Assembly: GCF_001742225.1 (NCBI RefSeq)
Contig: NZ_CP017075.1
Location: 868,001-932,000 of the forward strand
DNA from: Novosphingobium resinovorum
GTDB taxonomy: Bacteria > Pseudomonadota > Alphaproteobacteria > Sphingomonadales > Sphingomonadaceae
DNA: 64,000 nt
Reading direction: 5' to 3'
Shown: in pieces, positions 55,170-62,524 of the stretch
How the letters are laid out: the number at the start of each line of letters is the position of its first letter
How positions within the stretch are numbered: the stretch's first letter is position 1
Translations under genes and position numbers: made by a program
The notes under the pieces: model-generated
Seen by the model: the letters and a program-made list of their open reading frames with translations, nothing else
Told to the model about the DNA's origin: nothing
The model's database searches: none

Positions 55170-55467
55170 GCTGCATCCGTCGATCCACGTCCATGCCGGG
55201 GAGTGGCTCAAGTCCGAGATCGTGCAGCCTTACGGCCTGACGGTTAAGGCTCTGGCCGAACATTTCGGCGTCTCGCGTCAAGCATTGAGCACGTTGTTCA
55301 ACGGGCATTCCGCTCTGACGGCAGAGATGGCTATCCGTTTCGAGAAGGCGTTTGGGGTGAAGGCCGATACCCTGATGCGCATGCAGACTGCTTTCGATCT
55401 GGCGCAAGCTCGTGCGCACGAGGGTGACATCGCAGTCGGCAAGCTGGAACTGACTCGCGCGGCTTGA
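55159..55467 (+). CDS. higA: HigA-type antitoxin
   Basis: 102 residues. The helix-turn-helix is typical of HigA/Xre proteins: YGLTVKALAEHFGVSRQALSTLFNGHSALTAEMAIRFEKAFG. The ATG overlaps the original end of the toxin gene, as in intact higBA. The antitoxin frame is intact although the toxin is damaged. It binds its own promoter and, in intact pairs, neutralises HigB. Here it may remain as a lone regulator. Confidence 0.85.
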   Translation: MAIKLHPSIHVHAGEWLKSEIVQPYGLTVKALAEHFGVSRQALSTLFNGHSALTAEMAIRFEKAFGVKADTLMRMQTAFDLAQARAHEGDIAVGKLELTRAA

Positions 55468-55975
55468 GAGGCCGATACAGCCTGCGTTCCGGCATCTAAG
55501 GTATATGAAGCGCTGGCCTAATGCTGAGCCCACATGCAAGGTCGTTCGCATCCGTCCCGGTTTCGGCAGCGCTCACGCATGAATCCAGTAGACAGAAGCA
55601 TGAAAGCGCCGAATAGCCGGGCAGGAGGGAGAGTAAGCGACGGCGTCTACCTCGGCGCCGAACGTTTTATTTCCCTGTCTTTATGCGCCGAAGTGAAGTA
55701 GATGCCTGCCATCAAGAGAAGGCGTAGTCCGTGTCTTCCCAGGTACAGCGTTTAACGCGCCCGCCCTTGGGGTGAAGCAGACCTCAACGGGCACCAATCA
55801 CATCAGCGCAACTTGATCTATGTTGTGCACACCCTCGCGTTTCGGTGCGATCTTCTGTCGTCCTCCCGAGGGACTAGGCATCGTCGATCTCCAGAAGCAC
55901 GACGATGACGTGGGCGCGATGCTCGATTCCATCGCGCCCATAATCCCTCGGATGTGACGGGGATCGGGGGTGAGC
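55468..55975. other. Intergenic stretch without a supported gene
   Basis: About 510 bases after higA. Short frames on both strands lack recognisable domains; I see no RNA gene or clear repeat. Confidence 0.45.
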
Positions 55976-56176
55976 ATGCCGCGTTACACCATATTGTCCG
56001 TACACCCGGCACGCGATCCTTTGGAGATCGACACGAATGACGTGATTGTCGCGTTGAGCGCTGTTCAGGCCGGCTGGGTCGGCGTCGTCGATATTCTTGA
56101 GGACGGTTGCTACATGTTCTCGTGCGATATGACACTGGATCCCGATTGGAAAATCTTCCGGCGGCGTTGGGTGTGA
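55976..56176 (+). CDS. Small protein of unknown function
   Basis: 66 residues starting MPRYTILSVHPARDPL; a GTG two codons earlier is an alternative start. The sequence is balanced, with an ALSAVQAGWVGVVDILEDGCYMF hydrophobic part that may form a small alpha/beta fold. I do not recognise a domain. It lies in the accessory stretch with other short genes. Coding status is moderate. Confidence 0.5.
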   Translation: MPRYTILSVHPARDPLEIDTNDVIVALSAVQAGWVGVVDILEDGCYMFSCDMTLDPDWKIFRRRWV

Positions 56177-56237
56177 GGTCAGATCAGCCACCTGATTTGC
56201 AACTTCATCGGCCTCACCAGCATCTCGGGGACAACCC

Positions 56238-56570
56238 TTGACGCCGATAAACGATGCCTTCTTGTGGGGCCGAAAAGCGGCACGCGATGGCCTGTCATCG
56301 GCCTGCAATCCTTACCGGGGCACTGCCGCACGCGCAGAGTGGGCACGAGGTCATGCTACGGAACGCCATCACGAATGGTGGCTGCGTATGCAGGGGTGGC
56401 CCGGCCCACACCGAAGGCCCACTGGGCAGGATGACCCGATTTACGATGAACCGTTTTTTTCTAGCGATGGATCGAAAATGGGGATGATGCGTTTCTCATG
56501 TGAAACCTATCGAGGTAACCATGAACGCATTCAGCAACATCCATGCCTTTCCGGACACTGCTGGGTATAG
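56238..56570 (+). CDS. RMF/CrpP-like small protein
   Basis: Up to 110 residues from a TTG start. The core DAFLWGRKAARDGLSSACNPYRGTAARAEWARGHA follows the pattern of ribosome modulation factor and CrpP-type proteins, with G...A..G....NPY....W..G spacing. RMF binds ribosomes and forms inactive dimers in stationary phase; CrpP-like proteins occur on mobile elements. The reading frame overlaps the start of the next gene by about 50 bases, so the real C-terminus may differ. Function is inferred from the short motif only. Confidence 0.5.
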   Translation: MTPINDAFLWGRKAARDGLSSACNPYRGTAARAEWARGHATERHHEWWLRMQGWPGPHRRPTGQDDPIYDEPFFSSDGSKMGMMRFSCETYRGNHERIQQHPCLSGHCWV

Positions 56571-56820
56571 CCGCTCGCTCTGTGCGGAGATTGAAGCTCT
56601 CCATTCCTTGGTGCATGCGGCTTGCCCGCCATCAGCTGTGGTCAGCATCTGCTTTGATGGGCACTTCAACCTGTTCGTGGATGTTCGATCCCTCGAAGAA
56701 GCTGCCACGGTAGAGGCAATCCTGCCTGATCTGGCTGGCGGCGCCTTCCGTGACCTTCGCAGATCCGGAACCCCGCACCAGCCTTTTCGCCACCGGGTGA
56801 CTGCGACCATCGTAGGCTAA
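56521..56820 (+). CDS. Small protein of unknown function
   Basis: 99 residues from the ATG of MNAFSNIHAFPDT with a good GAGG ribosome site; a GTG seven codons earlier is possible. It is a compact soluble protein with segments VVSICFDGHFNLFVDVRSLEEAATVEAILPDL. No family is recognised. It follows the RMF-like gene and overlaps its 3' end, so they may be co-transcribed. Confidence 0.55.
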   Translation: MNAFSNIHAFPDTAGYSRSLCAEIEALHSLVHAACPPSAVVSICFDGHFNLFVDVRSLEEAATVEAILPDLAGGAFRDLRRSGTPHQPFRHRVTATIVG

Positions 56821-57032
56821 CTACTCGCCGCCAAGGATTCTCGGAACTTGTTCGACGATTCCCCAGTTCCTTCGGCAAAATATAAAAGCATGCGATCCTG
56901 GGCCCGGCCGCGCTTCCACCATCGATTGCCGGTTGGGCCAACCTCTTCCAGACATCCTTGTAAATAATACGGGGCTGGCATTGCCTAGCCTGTGCAACAA
57001 CCCACCGTTTTACGGGCGCGACACGGTCTGCA

Positions 57033-57215
57033 TCAGACGTCGCGACTGGCTATCTGCCTCTCCATAAAGGCCAGAATGCTGGCAACCGTGATCCGGGTCG
57101 AACGGCCGATCTTGAACACTTCAAGTTCGCGAGCCGCAATCAGCTCATACCCCTTTGTACGGCCGATGCTGAGCATGGCGAAGGCTTCCTTAGGTGGCAG
57201 TGCGATTGGTTGCAT
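57033..57215 (-). CDS. AlpA/excisionase-type DNA-binding protein
   Basis: 60 residues. The MerR-like/AlpA helix-turn-helix is complete in one unit: LPPKEAFAMLSIGRTKGYELIAARELEVFKIGRSTRITVASILAFM. AlpA-type proteins regulate excision or integrase expression in prophages and genomic islands. It lies 144 bases from the 3' end of tRNA-Ser, the classic insertion site of such elements, but no intact integrase is next to it. The ATG has AAGG upstream. It is the clearest mobile-element gene in this part of the window. Confidence 0.75.
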   Translation of the reverse strand: MQPIALPPKEAFAMLSIGRTKGYELIAARELEVFKIGRSTRITVASILAFMERQIASRDV

Positions 57216-57303
57216 GAATGCCTTGGATCAATGGGAAGAACGACCGCTCCACAGCCGACGAGAATCGGCTGCAAGCAGAGGTAGCAGTTGAGCTATCGGG
57301 GAG

Positions 57304-57316
57304 CTATTATGGGAAC
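57304..57316. repeat. CTATTATGGGAAC, shared with the integrase upstream region
   Basis: The 13 bases match 24363-24375, in the repeat cluster before the broken integrase. It lies 44 bases from the tRNA-Ser 3' end. It may be an integrase arm-type site left behind, though 13 bases could also match by chance. Confidence 0.35.
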
Positions 57317-57359
57317 AGGCGCATAATCGCCAAATTTTCCCTTATTTATCAATATTTCT

Positions 57360-57449
57360 TGGCGGACAGGGTGGGATTCGAACCCACGGTGAGCTTGCAC
57401 CCACGGCGGTTTTCAAGACCGCTGCCTTAAACCACTCGGCCACCTGTCC
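57360..57449 (-). tRNA. tRNA-Ser (anticodon TGA)
   Basis: Read on the minus strand, the sequence begins GGACAGG and ends CCTGTCC-G-CCA with the CCA encoded. The D arm is GCCGAG-TGG, the anticodon loop CTTGAAA reads UGA (serine UCA family), and a variable arm with its own stem (GTGGGTGCAAGCTCAC) marks a class II tRNA. The T arm TGGGTTCGAATCCCA is perfect. The 90-base length is normal for tRNA-Ser. The 3' end faces the accessory region. Confidence 0.96.
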
Positions 57450-57622
57450 GCTCAATTGCTGCGCATAGCCCAAAGTGGCGCGGGCGCAAGGGGTTGATGC
57501 TCGGTGAAGGGCATCGGGCTTGCGGCGACTGTCCACGACGAGAGGCGGCAGGCCATTTGCAACCGGTTCGCTTTGTGCGAAGTTTCCTCGCGATGACCCC
57601 TGTAATAACCCTTGCGGCATTC

Positions 57623-58630
57623 ATGCGATCGCTGCGTCTTCCCGTCTTCGCCGTCGTGCTTGCGCTTCCCGCCGCGCAGGCCTGCGCGCAACCGGAGTCC
57701 TTTCCCGATTACTTGCGCACGGTCGCCTCGCATGCCCGATCCCAAAGTGTGAGCGAAGCCGCCATCACCAGCGTGCTGACCGGCCTCACGCCCAACGAGA
57801 GGGTCATCGCGCTCGATACCTCGCAGCCCGGCAGCCGCGGGGCGCCGCCGCCACTGGCGCCTTATATCGCGCAGCACGTGGGCAGTTCGATCGTGGCGCG
57901 CGGCAAGTCGCGCTATACTTCACTTGCCTCGATCCTGCCGCAGATCGAGCGGCGATATGGCGTGCCCGCGCCGATTCTCTTCGCGATCTGGGGGCATGAG
58001 ACCAATTTCGGCAGCTACACTGGCGACTTCGACCTCGCACGCTCGCTGGCGACGCTGGCCTGGGAAGGGCGCCGCCGCGAGCTGTTCGAGAGCGAGCTTA
58101 TCGCCCTGATGAAGATGGTCGACCGGGGCGTGCCGCGGTCGCAGCTCAAGGGCAGCTGGGCAGGGGCCTTCGGGTATCCCCAGTTCCTGCCGAGCGTCTA
58201 CTTGCGCCTTGCCGTCGATGGCGACGGGGACGGGCGGGCGGATATCTTCTCCAGTTCGGCCGACACGCTGGCCTCGATCGCGAACTATTTCCGCGACGCG
58301 GGTTGGCGCACCGGTGAGCCCTGGGGCGTGCGGGCCAGCCTGCCGTCCGGGTTCAACGTAAACGCCTATGCGACGAAGTTGTCGTCGCCGTCATGCGCCG
58401 CAGTTCATGCGCGCCATTCGCAGTGGAAGCCGGTTTCGCAATGGCGCGCCCTTGGCGTGGCGCCGCAGGGCGCGATCGGCGGCGATGTCCTCGCCTCGCT
58501 GTTCCAGCCCGACGGTCCGGGCACTCCGGCTTATCTGTTAACCGGTAATTATCGGGTGATCCTCCAGTACAACTGCTCGAACTACTACGCCATGTCCGTG
58601 GGGTTGCTTGCAGATGAGATTGCCCGTTAA
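57623..58630 (+). CDS. Lytic murein transglycosylase, MltB-type
   Basis: 335 residues from the ATG that gives a good signal peptide (MRSLRLPVFAVVLALPAAQACA); an ATG ten codons earlier is an alternative. The catalytic Glu sits in AIWGHETNFGSYTGDFD, and GSWAGAFGYPQFLPSVYLRLAVDGDGDG is the family core with the Asp/Gly loop. MltB-family enzymes cleave peptidoglycan between MurNAc and GlcNAc with anhydro-ring formation. It acts in the periplasm. The RlpA/SPOR gene overlaps its end by 17 bases, so the two are translationally linked, and dac, tmk, holB and metG follow. Confidence 0.9.
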   Translation: MRSLRLPVFAVVLALPAAQACAQPESFPDYLRTVASHARSQSVSEAAITSVLTGLTPNERVIALDTSQPGSRGAPPPLAPYIAQHVGSSIVARGKSRYTSLASILPQIERRYGVPAPILFAIWGHETNFGSYTGDFDLARSLATLAWEGRRRELFESELIALMKMVDRGVPRSQLKGSWAGAFGYPQFLPSVYLRLAVDGDGDGRADIFSSSADTLASIANYFRDAGWRTGEPWGVRASLPSGFNVNAYATKLSSPSCAAVHARHSQWKPVSQWRALGVAPQGAIGGDVLASLFQPDGPGTPAYLLTGNYRVILQYNCSNYYAMSVGLLADEIAR

Positions 58631-59615
58631 CCATGCCCTGCCGCTTGCGGCGCTGATCCTGCTCGGTTCGGGAGGGGCCTTGGCCGCTTCCCGCACTCCG
58701 CAGGTCGCTGCTCCTGCTACGGGGCCTGCCGCCGATTATCCGGTCGTCGTCGGCGAACCTTTCACCATCGGCAGCACCGTCTGGACGCCGACCGACCAGC
58801 TCAACTACGACGCGGTCGGCGGTGTCATCACCGGCGAAGGCACCGGCGTGACTGCCGCGCACAAGACTTTGCCATTGCCCAGCTATGCGGAGGTGACAGC
58901 GCTCGACACCGGCCGCACCATCCTCGTACGGATCGAGAGGCGCGGCCCGATGGTAAACGATGCACTCATCGAACTGTCGGCCGATGCTTCGGCGCAGATC
59001 GGTCTCGCTCCCGGCTCCAGGGCGCAAGTGCGGGTACGCCGCGTCAATCCGCCGGAGCAGGAGCGCGCGCTCCTTCGGGCCGGCGGCCGGGCGCCGGAGC
59101 GCATGGAAACGCCCGAAGGACTGCTCAAGGTCCTGCGCCGCAAACTGGCGGATCAGTCGCCGCTGGTCCCGCCGCCTTCCACGCCGCCGGCAATGCCTGC
59201 GGGAGAACCGCCTGCGATGGTCAAGGCTCCGGCCGCGAAGCCGGTGGCAGCACCGAAGGTGGCCAGGCCCGCATCCGTCGCCCCGACCGTACCGCCCGCC
59301 GCCCGCCCGTCGCAAACGGTGCCCCCTTCGCCGCCCAAGGCCCCCGCTCCGAAGCCCGCCGCTCCGGCGGCGAAGCCCAAACCGGAAGCGGCCAAGCCTG
59401 CCGAGAAGGGCTCGACTTACGTACAGGTAGCCGCGTTTTCCTCCGAATCCTCGGCTCGCAAGGTCGCCGCGCAACTCGGTGGCAGCGTGTCCCCGGCAGG
59501 CAAGTTCTGGCGCGTGCGGCTCGGTCCTTACGCGAACCGTGCAAAAGCCGCGCCGGCGCTGGAGAAGGCGAAAGGCGCGGGCTATAGGGATGCCCGAATC
59601 CTCGGCGCGGACTGA
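58614..59615 (+). CDS. rlpA: RlpA-like protein with SPOR domain
   Basis: 333 residues from the ATG of MRLPVNHALPLAALILL; a TTG two codons earlier is possible. A signal peptide is followed by a double-psi beta-barrel (NYDAVGGVITGEGTGVTAAHKT... RTILVRIERRGP) of RlpA type, a long Pro/Ala/Lys linker, and a C-terminal SPOR domain (YVQVAAFSSESSARKVAAQL, KFWRVRLGPYANR). RlpA proteins are lytic transglycosylases of denuded glycan strands and SPOR binds those strands at the septum. No lipobox is obvious. The gene overlaps the transglycosylase and precedes a carboxypeptidase, a compact wall-remodelling cluster. Confidence 0.88.
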   Translation: MRLPVNHALPLAALILLGSGGALAASRTPQVAAPATGPAADYPVVVGEPFTIGSTVWTPTDQLNYDAVGGVITGEGTGVTAAHKTLPLPSYAEVTALDTGRTILVRIERRGPMVNDALIELSADASAQIGLAPGSRAQVRVRRVNPPEQERALLRAGGRAPERMETPEGLLKVLRRKLADQSPLVPPPSTPPAMPAGEPPAMVKAPAAKPVAAPKVARPASVAPTVPPAARPSQTVPPSPPKAPAPKPAAPAAKPKPEAAKPAEKGSTYVQVAAFSSESSARKVAAQLGGSVSPAGKFWRVRLGPYANRAKAAPALEKAKGAGYRDARILGAD

Positions 59616-59674
59616 ACCTGAAACGTCTCCCGCGCGCAGCCAGACGCCGACAGGCGCGCGGGAGAAGTCGGGTC

Positions 59675-60832
59675 TTGAAGTCGTTTTCCAATATCGTGAA
59701 GCTGGCCCTGGCCGTAACCATACCGGCGAGTGCCTCGGCCGCCTCCATCCCGGCCCCGCCGCCGCAGGTTGCGCCGATACCGGTAAGTCTGCTGGTCGAT
59801 CTCGGCTCCGGCCAGGTGTTGGCGCAGAAACATCCCGATACGCCCTTCCTGCCCGCCTCGGTGACCAAGGTGATGACCGCCTACGTCGCCTTCGAGGAAA
59901 TCGGCGCGGGCCGTCTCCGCATGGACCGCCAGTTCCAGGAGCGCCCCGAGACCGAGAAGGAATGGTTCGCCAAGGGCACCAACATGTACATCACGACCAA
60001 GGACAGGCCGACCACGCGCGACCTGCTCCATGGCATCATGACCGCTTCGGCGAACGATGCCGCCGTCGTGCTGGGCGAGGGCTATGCGGGCAGCGTGCAG
60101 GGCTGGGCGGCGAAGATGAACGACGCCGCGCGGCGACTCGGCATGACGCGCAGTCACTATAACACTCCCAACGGCTGGATGGACGAGGGCAACACCTACG
60201 TCACCGCCAGCGATCTCGTGCGCCTCGCCGACGCCATGATCACGCGCTATCCCGACCTCTACCGCGAGTTCTCGGGCCACAAGCACTGGATCTGGCGCGA
60301 CGTCCACATGCGCAGCCACGACCCGACGGTGGGCGTCGTGCCCGGCGCGGACGGCATCAAGACTGGATATACCCGCGAGGCTGGCTACAACTTCCTCGGC
60401 ACGGCCGAGCGTGGGGGGCGCCGCCTCGTCATGGTGCTGGCGGGATCGCCGCTGCCCAAGGTGCGCGACGATGCGGCAAAGGCGCTGCTCGAATGGGGCT
60501 TTGCCGCGTGGGACACCCGCCACCTCTTCGACCAGGGCCAGACGATCGCGCAGGCCAAGGTTCAAGGCGGCGACGCCCGCTCGCTGCCGCTCGTCGCCAA
60601 CCGCGAGGTTCACGCCACCATCCCGCGCGGCACTCAGCCGGGCATCACGCTTGCCGTCCACTACAGCGGACCGATCAAGGCGCCGATCCGCAAGGGCGAG
60701 CAGGTCGGCGAACTGGAGATCCGCGTCGCCGGGCTCGCACCGGGCCGCGTGCCGCTCTACGCGGGGCGTGACGTGGGGACTGCCGGATGGCTGGACAGGC
60801 TGCTGAACGGGCTTATCAACCTGTTCACATGA
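59675..60832 (+). CDS. D-alanyl-D-alanine carboxypeptidase (DacC/PBP5-like)
   Basis: 385 residues from a TTG start with GGGAGAAG upstream. A signal peptide (ending around SASAA) precedes the peptidase domain with all three motifs: SxxK in PASVTKVM (Ser62), SxN in TASANDAAV, and KTG in GIKTGYTREAG. The C-terminal PBP5-like beta domain and a short amphipathic end follow, which would anchor it to the inner membrane from the periplasm. It removes terminal D-Ala from pentapeptides. Its stop overlaps the tmk start by four bases. Confidence 0.94.
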   Translation: MKSFSNIVKLALAVTIPASASAASIPAPPPQVAPIPVSLLVDLGSGQVLAQKHPDTPFLPASVTKVMTAYVAFEEIGAGRLRMDRQFQERPETEKEWFAKGTNMYITTKDRPTTRDLLHGIMTASANDAAVVLGEGYAGSVQGWAAKMNDAARRLGMTRSHYNTPNGWMDEGNTYVTASDLVRLADAMITRYPDLYREFSGHKHWIWRDVHMRSHDPTVGVVPGADGIKTGYTREAGYNFLGTAERGGRRLVMVLAGSPLPKVRDDAAKALLEWGFAAWDTRHLFDQGQTIAQAKVQGGDARSLPLVANREVHATIPRGTQPGITLAVHYSGPIKAPIRKGEQVGELEIRVAGLAPGRVPLYAGRDVGTAGWLDRLLNGLINLFT

Positions 60833-61470
60833 TGCAGGGTCGATTCATCGCGCTCGAGGGGGGGGAAGGGGCGGGCAAGTCCACGCAGGCCCGCCTGCTG
60901 GCCGAAGCCTTGCGTGGGCTTGGCCTGAAGGTGGTCACCACCCGCGAGCCGGGCGGCACTCCGGGGGCAGAGGCGATCCGTGCCCTGCTCCTCGATGGCG
61001 TCGAGGGGGACGGCGGCGAAAGCTGGAACCCGCGCGCCGAGGCGCTTTTGTTCGCCGCCGCACGATCCGACCATGTCCACCGCCTGATCCGCCCGGCGCT
61101 TGCGCGCGGGGCATGGGTGATCTGCGACCGCTATCTCGATTCGAGCCGCGCTTATCAGGGCGGCGGCGGTGGTCTGTCCGACGCCGACATCGCCTCCCTC
61201 CACGCCATCGGCAGCGAGGGGCTACTGCCCGACCTGACGCTGCTGGTGGAAGTCACGCCTGCGGTGGCCGTGCACAGGCTTGCCCTGCGCGACACCGATG
61301 GCAGCGACCGCATCGGCGGGCGGGACGCCGCCTATCACGCCCGCGTGGCCAGCGCGTTCTCGGTCTTCGCCGAGGCGGAGCCCGCCCGCTTCGCCCGGAT
61401 CGACGGCGACGGCGATGCGCAGGCCACCCATGCCCTCGTAATGACGGCGCTGGCACCGCTACTGTCATGA
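60829..61470 (+). CDS. tmk: Thymidylate kinase
   Basis: 213 residues from the ATG that overlaps the dac stop (ATGA); an ATG one codon later is equally possible. The P-loop is FIALEGGEGAGKSTQARLLA, the dTMP-binding motif is TTREPGGTPGAEAIR, and the DRY-type motif CDRYLDSSRAYQGGG is complete. It phosphorylates dTMP to dTDP in the cytoplasm for DNA synthesis. It overlaps the next gene holB by four bases, a classic coupling of these two in alphaproteobacteria. Confidence 0.97.
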   Translation: MMQGRFIALEGGEGAGKSTQARLLAEALRGLGLKVVTTREPGGTPGAEAIRALLLDGVEGDGGESWNPRAEALLFAAARSDHVHRLIRPALARGAWVICDRYLDSSRAYQGGGGGLSDADIASLHAIGSEGLLPDLTLLVEVTPAVAVHRLALRDTDGSDRIGGRDAAYHARVASAFSVFAEAEPARFARIDGDGDAQATHALVMTALAPLLS

Positions 61471-62441
61471 CCATGGACAAGCCCTTCATCGGTCAGGACG
61501 CCGCGTGGCAGGAATGGCTGGCCGCCATCGCATCCGAGCGCATGCACCATGCTTGGCTACTGAGCGGCGGCAAGGGCCTGGGCAAGCGCGCTTTCGCGCG
61601 CGCTGCGGCCGCCGAACTGGTCCGTCAGCCGGGCCACCCGATGCCTGACGTGGAAACGCATCCCGACATCCATATCCTCGACCACCTTCCCGCCAATGAC
61701 GACGAGGTGAAGAAGAAGGCCGAGGGCAAGCCTTACCAGACCAAGCGCAACATCACCGTCGATCAGGTGCGCGGCATGATCCGCCGCCTCGCGATCAAGC
61801 CCACGCTTGGCGATCGCCGCGCCATCGTGATCGACCCGGCCGACGACATGGAGAAGGGCGCCGTCAACGCGCTTCTCAAAGCGTTGGAAGAGCCGCCCGC
61901 CGGTACGTATTTCCTTCTCGTCACGCATCAGCCCGGCCGCCTGCTGCCCACCATCCGTTCGCGCTGCCGCGTCCTCCGCTTCGCCGCACTCGGGCCGGAA
62001 CAACTCGACTCTGTCATCCGCCGCGATGCGCCCCAGGCCGATGCCGCCGCGCGCGCGGCCGCGATCGCTGCCGCGCAAGGGTCGCCCGGCGTGGCGCTCG
62101 ATATCGTCGAGCACGATCTCGGCGGCATTCACGCGCTGATGATGCGCATCCTGCAGCGCGGCGACCCTGACTTCGCCTTACGCGGTGCACTGGCCGAAGA
62201 GATGGGCGGCAGACCGGCACGCGACCGTCAGTTGGCAGCGCTTGAGCTTGCCCGCGCCGTCCTCGTCCAGCAGCTTCGCGATGCCCCGCGTCGACGCCAG
62301 CTCGGAATTATCGAAGCCTATGGCGCCTTGACGACGCTGGCGACGCAGGCTCCGACCTACAATTTCGATGCCGGGCTCCTCATAATGGAAATTGGCGGGT
62401 TGCTGGCCTCGGCCGCGATGCCTAGAGAAGCGGCACGTTAG
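61467..62441 (+). CDS. holB: DNA polymerase III subunit delta'
   Basis: 324 residues from the ATG within the tmk stop (ATGA). It is a clamp-loader AAA+ subunit: a degenerate phosphate loop GGKGLGKRAFARA, the switch segment ITVDQVRGMIRRLA and a conserved EEPPAGTYFLLVTHQPGRLLPTIRSRC with the SRC motif. It has no zinc-finger cysteines in the region seen in E. coli delta prime. It loads the sliding clamp together with delta and tau/gamma. metG follows after 83 bases on the same strand. Confidence 0.95.
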   Translation: MTMDKPFIGQDAAWQEWLAAIASERMHHAWLLSGGKGLGKRAFARAAAAELVRQPGHPMPDVETHPDIHILDHLPANDDEVKKKAEGKPYQTKRNITVDQVRGMIRRLAIKPTLGDRRAIVIDPADDMEKGAVNALLKALEEPPAGTYFLLVTHQPGRLLPTIRSRCRVLRFAALGPEQLDSVIRRDAPQADAAARAAAIAAAQGSPGVALDIVEHDLGGIHALMMRILQRGDPDFALRGALAEEMGGRPARDRQLAALELARAVLVQQLRDAPRRRQLGIIEAYGALTTLATQAPTYNFDAGLLIMEIGGLLASAAMPREAAR

Positions 62442-62524
62442 CGCGTTCGCAGGACTCCTGAGTGAAGTTCAGAACGCACTTGAAGATCGATCTGTAAACT
62501 CCAGTCAGGAAAGCGCGACGCCGC

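Noticed and set aside
57342..57620. Minus-strand frame containing WFKAAVLKTAVGASSPWVRIPP
   Set aside because: This is the well-known false translation of a tRNA-Ser gene.
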